A stretch of 49,028 bases of DNA from Lachnospiraceae bacterium (GCA_021205225.1 JAJPXX010000192.1:1-49028), one strand, 5' to 3'. Shown: positions 1 through 8,976, counted from the first letter of the stretch. Notes: generated by a model not told the origin, from the sequence alone. Numbers and translations are program-made.

Positions 1-53
1 TTCCATGCGATTTTTTGGGGTTTTCGGAGTGGAATTTACTTTTTCACTTCAGC
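1..53 (+). repeat. Diverged 3' end of the dispersed 264-bp element
   Basis: Positions 29-53 match the last 25 bases of the two intact elements (8700-8963 and 39330-39593): all share a GTGGAA start and a TTTTCACTTCAGC end. The rest of the copy would lie left of the window. It ends 22 bp beyond the stop codon of the PAP2 gene, so it is intergenic like the other copies. Its sequence has drifted, which indicates an older insertion. A target duplication cannot be tested because the other end is missing. Confidence 0.6.
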
Positions 54-75
54 AATTATCTTCGGGCACTTAATG

Positions 76-744
76 TCAGACCCGCCGCGAATAGTATTGA
101 GCAAGCTCCGTCCTCCACTCTACCCGGTATACCAGGCCATGGAGTACAAAGCTCATCATCGCGCCGCACACAACATCGATCACGGAATGCTGATCAAGTA
201 AAACGGTTGACAGGCAGATCAGTACCATAATTGTGAAATGAACCGCGATCGTAAGCCGCCTGTGCTTCAGATTGTCAAGACTGCAAACAGCCTGGAAGAC
301 CATCACTGTATTCATCACATGGATGGATGGACATACATTCGTCGGCGTATCAATCGCCCGAAGCATGACGACCAGATTATACAGAGCGCCTGTCTCGTGA
401 GGCGAAGATGCCAGCCGCAGGTTCAGCCCCGTTGGAAAAATATAATAAAGAAGCAGGCAGATCGTCAATCCGGAAAAGACCATCTGGCAAAGCTTTATGT
501 AATCCTCCCAGCCTCGCCTGCAAAACCAGAGAAAGCTGCCGATTATGTACGGAAACCAGAAAATATAAGGAATAATGAACGCCTCGCAGAACGGGATCAG
601 TTCATCCAGCTTACAGTGAATGATGTATTTCGGTACAACATTCTCTTCCAGCCATTGAAAGGCGAGCAGGTAAAAAACAAGATAGCACACGGAAATCATA
701 AGCGGATATTTACGAAACCAGGCTTTGATTTTCTGAATTCTCAT
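76..744 (-). CDS. PAP2-family membrane phosphatase (Aur1-like)
   Basis: An integral membrane protein of 222 residues with about five or six hydrophobic segments. The PAP2 acid-phosphatase signature is present in its Aur1/inositol-phosphotransferase form: PSIH near residue 142, and an HSVID block with His186 and Asp190. Family members dephosphorylate lipid phosphates or transfer phospho-head groups at the membrane; the substrate here cannot be told. The longer frame begins at 753, but its ATG directly abuts the AGGAG. The ATG at 744 stands 9 bases from AGGAG, so I use it. The first arginine/proline motif of classical PAP2 enzymes is not obvious. The gene stands apart from its neighbours, with about 220 bp upstream of it. 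Confidence 0.8.
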   Translation of the reverse strand: MRIQKIKAWFRKYPLMISVCYLVFYLLAFQWLEENVVPKYIIHCKLDELIPFCEAFIIPYIFWFPYIIGSFLWFCRRGWEDYIKLCQMVFSGLTICLLLYYIFPTGLNLRLASSPHETGALYNLVVMLRAIDTPTNVCPSIHVMNTVMVFQAVCSLDNLKHRRLTIAVHFTIMVLICLSTVLLDQHSVIDVVCGAMMSFVLHGLVYRVEWRTELAQYYSRRV

Positions 745-914
745 AAAAAACATCTCCTATATCTTCTCTTTTCTGCGGTCATGCCCATGTATGCGCCATA
801 TATTAGCACCTTTTTTCTTCTTTGTCATTGGAGTTTCGATTTTCTTAAGTTTTTTTTCAAATATTTATTCATTTTACGTCACATTTCTGTTTTGCATACG
901 TTTCTAATCATGAA

Positions 915-945
915 TCGTAACCGTTCAGTACCTTCACAGTTACGA
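915..945. repeat. REP-like palindromic repeat, copy A
   Basis: A 31-base unit whose ends TCGTAAC and GTTACGA are perfect inverted repeats around a 17-base centre. It lies 18 bp beyond the stop codon of the transposase-like gene at 963-1538. A copy with 27 of 31 identical bases lies at 33576-33606, and a shorter one sharing a 20-base core, inverted, at 32995-33023. Confidence 0.6.
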
Positions 946-962
946 GGTACAATCCTGAATCG

Positions 963-1538
963 TTACCATGAATCCTCTGTACCCAGACAGGCGGAACGAT
1001 TCGCTTCCGGTTTCACCGCGTGAAATTGTTTCAGCTTTCTGCGCGCGGTACCCGGATCAATTGAAAAATACACAGACAGCAGCCTGGGATCCACCAAATC
1101 CCACTGGTGAACCCCCAGGTACGATGGATAACTGCTCCACCAGTAATCCTCCAGCCTGCAAACATAACCCTGCCGCAGGGGAACCTGGTGGATTTCTCTG
1201 CAGCAGTCTGCGATTTCAGGAAGGGAATTCAGCTGCTTCATCTGGCCGGAAAGCTCGATTCTGGTTGTCTGAATAGCCCTTGAATTCTCCGGCTGCAGAA
1301 GTTGTTTGCGAACCGCATTCTGAATCGTCCGGATCACTCCGGCAATTCTGGCCGCCTCTATCACAAAATATGCGCGGTCATCCGTAATGCAGAACGCGAA
1401 AAGAAGCCATCCATCTCTCTGGCGCAATTCGCCAATCCGTTCGAGAAGATGCATTTTTATCCTCTCGTCCGCAAAGAGATAACGGCTTCCTTCCATTTCG
1501 TAGTAAAATACTTTTTTCTCTGTCGGTAGATGTGACAT
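963..1538 (-). CDS. Degenerate REP-associated (IS200/Y1-like) transposase-like protein
   Basis: A 191-residue protein resembling RAYTs, the single-copy Y1 transposase relatives that act on REP palindromes. The family C-terminal signature is clear at residues 114-142 (REIHQVPL, then EDYWWSSY and PSYLG, like the usual RYIHxNP...DYxWSSYxxYLG). The catalytic HUH motif, normally a GNHVHLLI-like stretch, reads TDDRAYFVI at 52-60, so both histidines are lost, and the segment with the catalytic tyrosine is shortened and unrecognisable. The frame is open over its full length and has AGGAGG 8 bases before the ATG, so it is probably expressed as a non-catalytic, DNA-binding derivative. A REP-like palindrome sits immediately downstream (915-945). 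Loss of catalysis is inferred from sequence only. Confidence 0.65.
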   Translation of the reverse strand: MSHLPTEKKVFYYEMEGSRYLFADERIKMHLLERIGELRQRDGWLLFAFCITDDRAYFVIEAARIAGVIRTIQNAVRKQLLQPENSRAIQTTRIELSGQMKQLNSLPEIADCCREIHQVPLRQGYVCRLEDYWWSSYPSYLGVHQWDLVDPRLLSVYFSIDPGTARRKLKQFHAVKPEANRSACLGTEDSW

Positions 1539-1764
1539 ACCTGTTTCCTCCTTTTGGGGAGAGTGGACTTTTCACAGGCAACGGCATGGCGCTTCGTTGT
1601 GTGCCGGCTCCCCATAGCAGGAATGGTAACACCTCTACATTTATTTTTCAAAGTAAAAATGCTTTTTGTAACAATTCGTGTCATTTCGGCGTATTTTGAA
1701 GGCCGCTTCCGTTTCGCTGCGCTTTTTTACAGAAAAATGACACATTTGCAAACACCGCCCCGGA

Positions 1765-4620
1765 TTATAAACCAGTCGAAGCTGTATATGTAATATCTCC
1801 AAATGCAGCGCTGTATTCATTGATACGATCCATAATTTCCGTCGCTGTAGTTCCGGCAGCCGGCGTCGGGCGATAGTCATTATAGTCCGTCTGGGAAGAA
1901 ACGGTACACGGGATAATCTCAATGTTGTCATCCTCTGCCGCACCTTCGCTGCTGACGGTAAATGTCTGCCGAAAGATCATCGTAGCCTTGTCTGACGGAT
2001 TGGTATTGCCTCCAAAGCAGAAATTGCCAAGACTGTAAACGATGTATTTCCCATTGTATTTCTCAATCCCCTGCAGGACATGCGGATGATGCCCAACCAC
2101 CAGATCCGCCCCACAGTCAATCGCAATATGCGCAAGGCTCTGCTGGATCTCATCTGCGGCGGTTTCCTTTTCTGTGCCCCAGTGGAAAGCAACGATAATC
2201 AGCTGCGCGTTTTCCTCCTGCGCCTGGGCGATCGTTTCCCGAACCTGCGATTCGCAGTCCATACCGGACGCCAGCTCATATATGCCGATAAACGCGACCT
2301 TAACACCGGATACTTCCTCATAGGCGATGGTATCTCCAATGCAATATCCGATTCCCGCATCCGTCAGGTTTTCTTTTGTATCAACCAGACTCTGCGCGCC
2401 GTAATCGCTGCTGTGGTTGTTCGCCAGTGTGACAACCTCAATTGAACCATCCAGGAGAATCTCTGTATAAGAAGGATCTCCCTTAAACGCATAGGTCTTA
2501 TCCTCAGGCGTTGTCTCATCTGTCAGGGTTCCTTCCAGATTTGCAAAGGTGATATCATCATTCTCCAGGATATCCCGGACATTTTCAAAAAAATAGTCAG
2601 AGCCATACATAGCATAATAAGCGTCAAAGCTGGTCGATGTATTAGCGCCCACATAGGTGCCAAGGGTACAGTCGCCGATCACGCTGATGCTGACCGTCTG
2701 TTCCGACGTAACTGTCACAGAGCAGGTCACTGTCTCCAGATCATCCGCGGTAACCCGAATCAGCGCCCCGCCCTCTGCCACAGCCGTGACAAGCCCGGAG
2801 CTGCTGACGGTAACGACAGCCGTATTCGAACTTTCGTACCGCAATTCACTCACATACGCATTCTCCGGGCTGACCTCTGCGCTAAGAGTCGCCGTTTCGC
2901 CTGGGAACAGGGTAAGCTCCGTCTCGCTCAGCGACAGTGCCTCGGCTGTCACCATGTTCGTCACAATCGGGCTGCTTGCATTTCCTGCCTGATCTGTGGC
3001 GTAGAAATAGTACATCTTGTCTTCTTCATAAGAGATCGGCTCACTGTACTGCTGATAGACGGGAAGCTGAATCCAGTCATCCTCCTCAATCACAGCATAC
3101 CAGATGGAATCAACACCGGAGCGGGTGTCCGACGCGGTCACAGTAATCTTTCCCTGCGATTTGTCTACAGAAACAACCGGAGCAGACGCATCCACCTTCG
3201 GAATCTCAACCTGTGCCGTCAGCGTTCCCTCATCCGTCACCACGACTATTTCTGCCAGATAATCCTGCACTTCGGCTGTTACAAAGCCTTTTTCGTCTGC
3301 TTCATAAACGATGCCGTCGACCTCAACAGAAACGATAGTCCCGCTCTTTACTTTCACCTTCAGCCGCAGTTCGCCAGAAGAACACCACTCCTGGGGCTGG
3401 TCTTCCACAGTAATCGTAAGTCCCGCGTCCGCCGTAACATTCTCCTGTTTTCTGTGCAGGATTATATTCTGGCCAATTACGCACAAAAGGAAGACCAGCA
3501 CTGCAACCATAAAAACCGCCGCCGCTCCCGCGATCCAGAGTTTTCTTCCGCCAAGGCCTTTTTCTTCCAGTCCTGCCCGAATCTGACGCAAATGTGCTTT
3601 CACATCCGGTATCCGGGTAGTCTCCTTCAGATCGCTGAGCCTGCCATGGCGCGCTGCTTTCACCGCAGCAGAATCTGCATCCTCTGCGTCTGCCGCTTTG
3701 GGACGCTCTGCAGATGAATCGGAATGGCTTTCTGTTCCCGCCTCATCGAGCAAACGGTCGAGGATTTGCACAGTATCCAGGTCGATCGAATCGATCTCAT
3801 TCTCATCGGATAATATTTCATGAGAAGAAGCCAGGCGTTCCGTCTGCTTTTCTTCCGAAGACTCCATATGCAGGCTGCTTAAAATACGCTTTCCAACCGT
3901 CTCTGCCTCTTCTGAAATCCGTTTCGCACCATAACGTCTGTGTGTCCGGCCTCCATGGCTCTTCTCCACATCCGCAAGCCGCACCCGTTCCTGCCTCCGA
4001 CCGGCAGACGGCTGTTCCCTCTCCTGTTCATCGGCAGCCAAATGCGGAATCTGCTTTTGCTCTTCGGCAATTGACGGCTGAACCTGGTTCTGCTCATCAG
4101 CGGCTGACGGCTGGCTCTGGCGCAGAGTCTTCCTGCTCTTCCTGGAATTCTTCTGCTGATGGTTTTTTTCCGTCTGTGTACGCAAAAGTCCCTCTACACG
4201 GTGAACTCCCGACTGCAGGCCTTTTTTCAGAGTATTCCCGGCACCGGCAAGTTTTTCTGCGGTCGGTCCAAACGCAGCGGACAGTGTAGCATCTGACTCG
4301 TCTGCCAGCAGACGTTCAAATGCTTCGTCGTCATCTTCTTCTATTTTCCTGTTCCGGAGTGAAGATGAGGAAGGCCTGGCATTATCCGCCCTGCCCTGCC
4401 TTGTTCCTGCAGCTGATTTCTTAGTGTTTTGAAGCCCGGCAGATTTTTCCCGGCGCTCCGCAAGAGCGGCCTCCTTTTGAGCCGCCTCCTGCAATCGGAT
4501 CGCTTCCTTCTCTTCTTCCGCCTTGCGCCTTACATAATCCTCCGGCTCTTCGCCATTCTGGATTGCCCTTACGATTTCAAATAATTCATCGACGCTGTCC
4601 GCTTTTATCTTCTTTCTCAT
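1765..4620 (-). CDS. CapA-family protein with long cytoplasmic region, TM helix and Ig-like domains
   Basis: A 951-residue protein. Residues 1-355 are highly charged and low in complexity, with short Gln/Glu-rich repeats near 170-205, and should be cytoplasmic. One transmembrane helix lies at 361-384. Residues 395-555 look like two extracellular beta-sandwich domains, 560-640 is a bacterial Ig-like (BIG2) domain, and 645-905 is a CapA metallophosphatase-like domain: GDCTLG, NLEGTLT, LANNHSSDYG, FHWGTE and GHHPHVLQG supply the metal-ligand motifs. CapA proteins take part in poly-gamma-glutamate or related envelope polymer metabolism; no capB/capC neighbours are present, so the substrate is unknown. 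Its ATG overlaps the purL stop by one base (TAATG), implying translational coupling. Confidence 0.85.
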   Translation of the reverse strand: MRKKIKADSVDELFEIVRAIQNGEEPEDYVRRKAEEEKEAIRLQEAAQKEAALAERREKSAGLQNTKKSAAGTRQGRADNARPSSSSLRNRKIEEDDDEAFERLLADESDATLSAAFGPTAEKLAGAGNTLKKGLQSGVHRVEGLLRTQTEKNHQQKNSRKSRKTLRQSQPSAADEQNQVQPSIAEEQKQIPHLAADEQEREQPSAGRRQERVRLADVEKSHGGRTHRRYGAKRISEEAETVGKRILSSLHMESSEEKQTERLASSHEILSDENEIDSIDLDTVQILDRLLDEAGTESHSDSSAERPKAADAEDADSAAVKAARHGRLSDLKETTRIPDVKAHLRQIRAGLEEKGLGGRKLWIAGAAAVFMVAVLVFLLCVIGQNIILHRKQENVTADAGLTITVEDQPQEWCSSGELRLKVKVKSGTIVSVEVDGIVYEADEKGFVTAEVQDYLAEIVVVTDEGTLTAQVEIPKVDASAPVVSVDKSQGKITVTASDTRSGVDSIWYAVIEEDDWIQLPVYQQYSEPISYEEDKMYYFYATDQAGNASSPIVTNMVTAEALSLSETELTLFPGETATLSAEVSPENAYVSELRYESSNTAVVTVSSSGLVTAVAEGGALIRVTADDLETVTCSVTVTSEQTVSISVIGDCTLGTYVGANTSTSFDAYYAMYGSDYFFENVRDILENDDITFANLEGTLTDETTPEDKTYAFKGDPSYTEILLDGSIEVVTLANNHSSDYGAQSLVDTKENLTDAGIGYCIGDTIAYEEVSGVKVAFIGIYELASGMDCESQVRETIAQAQEENAQLIIVAFHWGTEKETAADEIQQSLAHIAIDCGADLVVGHHPHVLQGIEKYNGKYIVYSLGNFCFGGNTNPSDKATMIFRQTFTVSSEGAAEDDNIEIIPCTVSSQTDYNDYRPTPAAGTTATEIMDRINEYSAAFGDITYTASTGL

Positions 4621-7600
4621 TATCTGTAGTACGCTACGCCCGATTCAAAGATCCTCAGGTCCTGCTCTCCGTAAATATTGATCGCCACTGAATCTCCGCG
4701 GCGCTCTGCGTGTGCCATTTTGCCAAGTACTCTGCCATCTGGGCTGGTAATGCCCTCGATCGCAAAATAAGAGCCGTTGATGTTCCACATTTCGTCGCTC
4801 ACATCAATATTACCATCAATATCGCAATATTGCGTCGCTACCTGGCCATTGCCGAACAGGCGGAGCAGCCATTCCTTGCTGGCGACAAACCGCCCTTCCC
4901 CATGGGAAGCAGGGCTCGTGTAAATTCCGCCGAGCTTTGCCTGGGCAAGCCACGGGGATTTGTTGCTGACTACTTTTGTATAAGCCATCTTGGAGATATG
5001 GCGCCCAATCGTATTAAACGTCAGCGTCGGGGAGTCTTCCTTCTGCCCGGTGATCTCCCCGTTTGGCACCAGCCCGAGCTTAATCAGCGCCTGGAAACCA
5101 TTGCAAATTCCAAGTGCCAGACCGTCCCGCTCATCCAGAAGTCTGGTCACTGCCTCTTTGATCCGCGCGTTTCGGAAAGCGGTCGCGAAAAACTTTGCGG
5201 AGCCGTCCGGCTCGTCTCCCGCCGAGAAGCCGCCTGGGAACATGATGATCTGTGCCTGGCTGATCGCTTTTTCAAATACATCCACAGATTCGCGGATATC
5301 CTGTGCGCTGAGGTTGCGGAATACCCGGACATCTACTTCTGCCCCCGCGCGCTCGAACGCCCTGGTGCTGTCGTACTCGCAGTTCGTACCCGCAAATACC
5401 GGAATAAACACGCGCGGCTTCGCGACCTTATGCTTACAGATATACATATTCCCTTCCGCAAGCTGCCATAAGCCCTTTTCTGTCATTCTTCCGCCGGAAT
5501 CTTTTCTGCCGGCAAAGAAATATGCGCGCGGTCCGTCAGCCGGATTTCCGTCAATATCCAGGCCGCCGCCCACGGTCGGGATGCCAGAGTCAGTCTTAAA
5601 CACCTTCTCAAGCGTCCCCGTCCAGGCTTTTAATGCTTCATCGCCCGGAATCTTCACATCACAGTATTCAAAGATTCCCAGATCCGTCACCTCACCGACC
5701 ACTGTATAGGAGATCGCCAGATTCCCCACACCGCCGTCTGTGACTTCCGCGACAATATCTCCGAATCCGGCTGTAAACAGATCTCTCGCATCTACGTTAT
5801 GTTCAATCCGGAACCCGCGCCTGTTTCCAAACGCCATCTTAGAGAGCGCGGCGGCCAGACCCTTGCCGTCAAGCGCATACGCGGATACGATCCGCCCTGC
5901 CTCAATGTCCCGATGGAATTTCCGATACTGGTCAAGCACCTGCTCATACTTCGGCAGGCCATATTTATCTTTTTCAATTCGCAGCAAGATCAGTTTATTT
6001 CCCGCTTTTTTCAATTCCGGAGTGATGATCGTCCGGTCGCTCGCCACATCAACCGCGAAAGACACCAGGGTCGGCGGAACATCGATCTCATGATGCGCAT
6101 CCGCGCTGACAGCCGGATCATCAATGATGTTGAAGGAACCCGACATACTGTCCTTGCCGCCGATCGCCGGAAGCCCATAGCCAATCTGAGCGTCATACGC
6201 GCCAAGCAGCGCCGCGAACGGCTGGCTCCAGCGCTTTGGATCCTCCGTCATACGACGAAAATATTCCTGGAAGGTAAAGCGAATTTTATCAGCCTCTCCG
6301 CCATTTGCCACGATTCGCGCAATCGATTCCGTCACAGCGTAAACCGCTCCGTGGTAGGGACTCCAGCTTGACAGATACGGGTCAAAGCCATAGCTCATCA
6401 TCGTCACAGTATCTGTCTTCCCATCCAGAACCGGAAGCTTTGCGACCATCGCCTGCGTCTCCGTCATCTGGTATTTTCCGCCATATGGCATCAGCACTGA
6501 GCCTGCCCCAATAGAGCTGTCGAACATCTCCACAAGCCCTTTCTGGGAACAGCAGTTCAGATCCGCGAGAGTAGAAAGCCATTTTTCACGGACATCGCCG
6601 ACCTCCTCACGCACAAAATACGGTGCTGTCTCAGACGGCATCTCGACTGTCACTGCCGTCTCCTGATGGGCGCCATTCGTATCCAGGAATGCCCGCGAGA
6701 TATTTACAATCTCCTTTCCTCTCCAGAAAAGGCACAGTCTTGGCTCCTCTGTAACGACAGCCACTGCGGTTGACTCCAGATTTTCTTCAGCGGCATAGCG
6801 CATAAATGTGTCCACATCCTTCGGATCGACCACAACCGCCATGCGCTCCTGAGATTCAGAAATCGCGATCTCCGTCCCATCCAGGCCGGCGTATTTTTTC
6901 GGAACCTTATCGAGATCCACCCGAAGCCCGTCTGCCAGTTCACCGAACGCTACAGACACGCCGCCAGCCCCGAAATCGTTACATTTTTTAATCAGATGGC
7001 TGACCTCCGGACGGCGGAAAAGCCTTTGCAGCTTGCGCTCTGTCGGAGCATTTCCCTTCTGCACCTCCGCGCCGCAGACTTCAATCGACGCCTCTGTGTG
7101 TACCTTCGAGGAACCGGTCGCCCCGCCGATCCCGTCGCGGCCGGTACGGCCTCCCAGCAGAATAATGATATCGCCCGGATCTGAATTTTCACGGATGACA
7201 GCGCTTCTCGGAGCCGCAGCCATCACTGCCCCAATCTCCATACGCTTTGCCACATAATTCGGATGATAGATTTCCTTTACATAACCGGTCGCCAGGCCAA
7301 TCTGATTGCCATAAGAGCTGTAGCCGTGCGCCGCCTCCCGCACCAGCTTCTTCTGCGGGAGCTTCCCCTTCAAGGTCTCAGAAGCCGGCACCGTCGGATC
7401 CGCGGCTCCCGTCACACGCATCGCCTGATAGACATAGGTCCGTCCGGAGAGCGGATCACGGATCGCGCCGCCTAAGCACGTCGCCGCGCCGCCAAAAGGC
7501 TCGATCTCTGTCGGGTGATTATGCGTCTCATTCTTAAAGTTCACCAGCCATTCCTCGGTGGTCTTTTCCGCCGCATTTTCTTTTGCGCCCTGCCGTTCGA

Positions 7601-8540
7601 TTTCAACCGGCACGACGATACTGCAGGCATTGATCTCATCCGACTCCTCCTGATCGTCCAGCTTTCCCTCGCGTTTCAGCTTGCGCGCCGCCAGCGTCGC
7701 CAGATCCATCAGGCAGGGAAATTTATCCGCCGCCCTGCTCTTTCCAAATACCTCTTCCCGATCAGCCAGATACTGCCGGTACGTCTTTTCAATCGGCGCG
7801 CGGTAATATCCGTCCTCAAATACTACATCCTTTAATTCCGTAGAGAACGTTGTATGACGGCAATGATCCGACCAGTACGTATCCAGCACCCGCACCTCCG
7901 TCACTGTCGGGTCGCGGTGTTCCTCTGAGACAAAATAATTCTGAATGTGCTGGAAATCACGGAATGTCATCGCCAGATTCAGCGAATCATACAGTTTTTT
8001 CAATTCTGCCTCTTCCATCACGGTAAAGCCATCAAATGTCGCAATATCCGCCGGCTCTCCGAACTGCGTCACAAGGGTCTCCGGCTTATCAAACCCGGTC
8101 TCGCGGGAATCTACCGGGTTAATACAGTGGCGGCGGATCGCCTCAAACTCTGCATCCGATAATTCTCCCGACACGACATACACCGTCGCGGAACGGATAA
8201 TCGGTTCTTCCTCCTCGTTCAAAAACTGCACACATTGCCGCGCGGAATCTGCCCTCTGATCAAACTGCCCCGGCAGATATTCAACCGCAAACGCACGCTC
8301 TCCCTCAGAAAGCGGGAACTCTTCTTCATACAAAATGTCTACCGGCGGCTCCGAAAATACCGTCCGGCAGGCGTCCTGATATATCTCTTCTGAAATATTT
8401 TCCACATCATAGCGGATCAGAACCCTGACCCCACTGAGTCCTTTCACACCCAGATAACTTCTGATCTCGTGTGCAAGATTCTTTGCCGCAACCGCAAAGC
8501 TATCCTTCTTTTCCACGTAAACTCTTTTTACTCTGCTCAT
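4620..8540 (-). CDS. purL: Phosphoribosylformylglycinamidine synthase, single-chain
   Basis: Converts FGAR, glutamine and ATP to FGAM in de novo purine synthesis. It is the long, single-chain form (1306 residues from the chosen start; E. coli PurL is near 1295), carrying the synthetase domains and a C-terminal glutamine amidotransferase. The amidotransferase shows GTNCEYD, FPGGFSAGDE, the nucleophile in GICNGFQ (about Cys1146) and a SPASHGEGRF histidine region. NETHNHPTEI and GGKDSMSGS are the conserved ATP/substrate motifs. The ATG at 8540 has AGGAGG 6 bases upstream; the longer frame to 8588 adds 16 residues without homology. No other pur genes are nearby, and the next gene in the transcript is the CapA-like protein. 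Confidence 0.95.
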   Translation of the reverse strand: MSRVKRVYVEKKDSFAVAAKNLAHEIRSYLGVKGLSGVRVLIRYDVENISEEIYQDACRTVFSEPPVDILYEEEFPLSEGERAFAVEYLPGQFDQRADSARQCVQFLNEEEEPIIRSATVYVVSGELSDAEFEAIRRHCINPVDSRETGFDKPETLVTQFGEPADIATFDGFTVMEEAELKKLYDSLNLAMTFRDFQHIQNYFVSEEHRDPTVTEVRVLDTYWSDHCRHTTFSTELKDVVFEDGYYRAPIEKTYRQYLADREEVFGKSRAADKFPCLMDLATLAARKLKREGKLDDQEESDEINACSIVVPVEIERQGAKENAAEKTTEEWLVNFKNETHNHPTEIEPFGGAATCLGGAIRDPLSGRTYVYQAMRVTGAADPTVPASETLKGKLPQKKLVREAAHGYSSYGNQIGLATGYVKEIYHPNYVAKRMEIGAVMAAAPRSAVIRENSDPGDIIILLGGRTGRDGIGGATGSSKVHTEASIEVCGAEVQKGNAPTERKLQRLFRRPEVSHLIKKCNDFGAGGVSVAFGELADGLRVDLDKVPKKYAGLDGTEIAISESQERMAVVVDPKDVDTFMRYAAEENLESTAVAVVTEEPRLCLFWRGKEIVNISRAFLDTNGAHQETAVTVEMPSETAPYFVREEVGDVREKWLSTLADLNCCSQKGLVEMFDSSIGAGSVLMPYGGKYQMTETQAMVAKLPVLDGKTDTVTMMSYGFDPYLSSWSPYHGAVYAVTESIARIVANGGEADKIRFTFQEYFRRMTEDPKRWSQPFAALLGAYDAQIGYGLPAIGGKDSMSGSFNIIDDPAVSADAHHEIDVPPTLVSFAVDVASDRTIITPELKKAGNKLILLRIEKDKYGLPKYEQVLDQYRKFHRDIEAGRIVSAYALDGKGLAAALSKMAFGNRRGFRIEHNVDARDLFTAGFGDIVAEVTDGGVGNLAISYTVVGEVTDLGIFEYCDVKIPGDEALKAWTGTLEKVFKTDSGIPTVGGGLDIDGNPADGPRAYFFAGRKDSGGRMTEKGLWQLAEGNMYICKHKVAKPRVFIPVFAGTNCEYDSTRAFERAGAEVDVRVFRNLSAQDIRESVDVFEKAISQAQIIMFPGGFSAGDEPDGSAKFFATAFRNARIKEAVTRLLDERDGLALGICNGFQALIKLGLVPNGEITGQKEDSPTLTFNTIGRHISKMAYTKVVSNKSPWLAQAKLGGIYTSPASHGEGRFVASKEWLLRLFGNGQVATQYCDIDGNIDVSDEMWNINGSYFAIEGITSPDGRVLGKMAHAERRGDSVAINIYGEQDLRIFESGVAYYR

Positions 8541-8634
8541 TTGGATCCTCCTGTGGCTATCTTTTGGGCAACTGCTCCGTACCGTCATCGTTTATAACTT
8601 CTGATCCTCAGCTTCGCTCCGGTACTCTCAGGGA

Positions 8635-8663
8635 ATTTTATCACAATTAAAGCAATATGACAA
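8635..8663 (-). promoter_or_regulatory. sigma-A promoter of purL
   Basis: Read on the minus strand: -35 TTGTCA (8658-8663), 17-base spacer, -10 TAAAAT (8635-8640). The predicted leader is about 90 bases and contains a 6-bp stem, GTACCG/CGGTAC (8579-8584 with 8620-8625). I saw no purine, PRPP or ZTP riboswitch consensus in the leader. Confidence 0.65.
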
Positions 8664-8686
8664 GATTCGGCGTGGAAAGTTCCTCA

Positions 8687-8976
8687 TTTTTCAGGCAGGG
8701 GTGAAATGAAAATTTAAATTCCACAACTCGGGGGTACAAGTGGAATTCAGTCTTACTCAAAATTCCACTTGTATTTCCGGCGTTCGCAGCAAAAACCTAG
8801 TGGAAATCAGTCTTACACCATATGGCCTACCCAATTCTACTGGGTAAATGATGGCGTAAATGGAATGAAGTTTTTCTTCCTTGTTCACCCAGTAATCCCA
8901 GAAAGAGTGAAATCCACCGGAAAATCACAAATTTTGGCGTGGAAATAAACTTTTCACTTCAGCTTTTTCAGGCAGG
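8687..8976 (+). mobile_element. 264-bp MITE-like element, copy 1, with target duplication
   Basis: The element is 8700-8963. It is flanked by the 13-base direct repeat TTTTTCAGGCAGG at 8687-8699 and 8964-8976, which is an insertion footprint. The sequence is identical over all 264 bases to 39330-39593. The outer 25 bases of each end are imperfect inverted repeats (20 of 25 match). Inside are a perfect 13-bp inverted repeat (8735-8747 with 8761-8773), an 8-bp pair TACTGGGT/ACCCAGTA (8838-8845 with 8886-8893), and a motif TGGAA.T.AGT.TT at 8741, 8801 and 8861, exactly 60 bp apart, with a fourth at 8940. There is no ORF of consequence, so mobility would need a transposase supplied elsewhere. Its left end lies 36 bp upstream of the purL -35 box. 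Confidence 0.85.

Noticed and set aside
238..1023. Plus-strand ORF of 261 residues opposite the PAP2 gene
   Set aside because: It is antisense to a recognisable membrane phosphatase, has no family resemblance and lacks a ribosome binding site.
8541..8634. Possible purine or related riboswitch in the purL leader
   Set aside because: Only a 6-bp stem is present; the conserved words of purine, PRPP or ZTP aptamers are missing.
8700..8963. The 264-bp element as a REP/BIME product of the RAYT-like gene
   Set aside because: REP-type insertion does not leave 13-14 bp target duplications, and the element shares no sequence with the REP-like palindromes.
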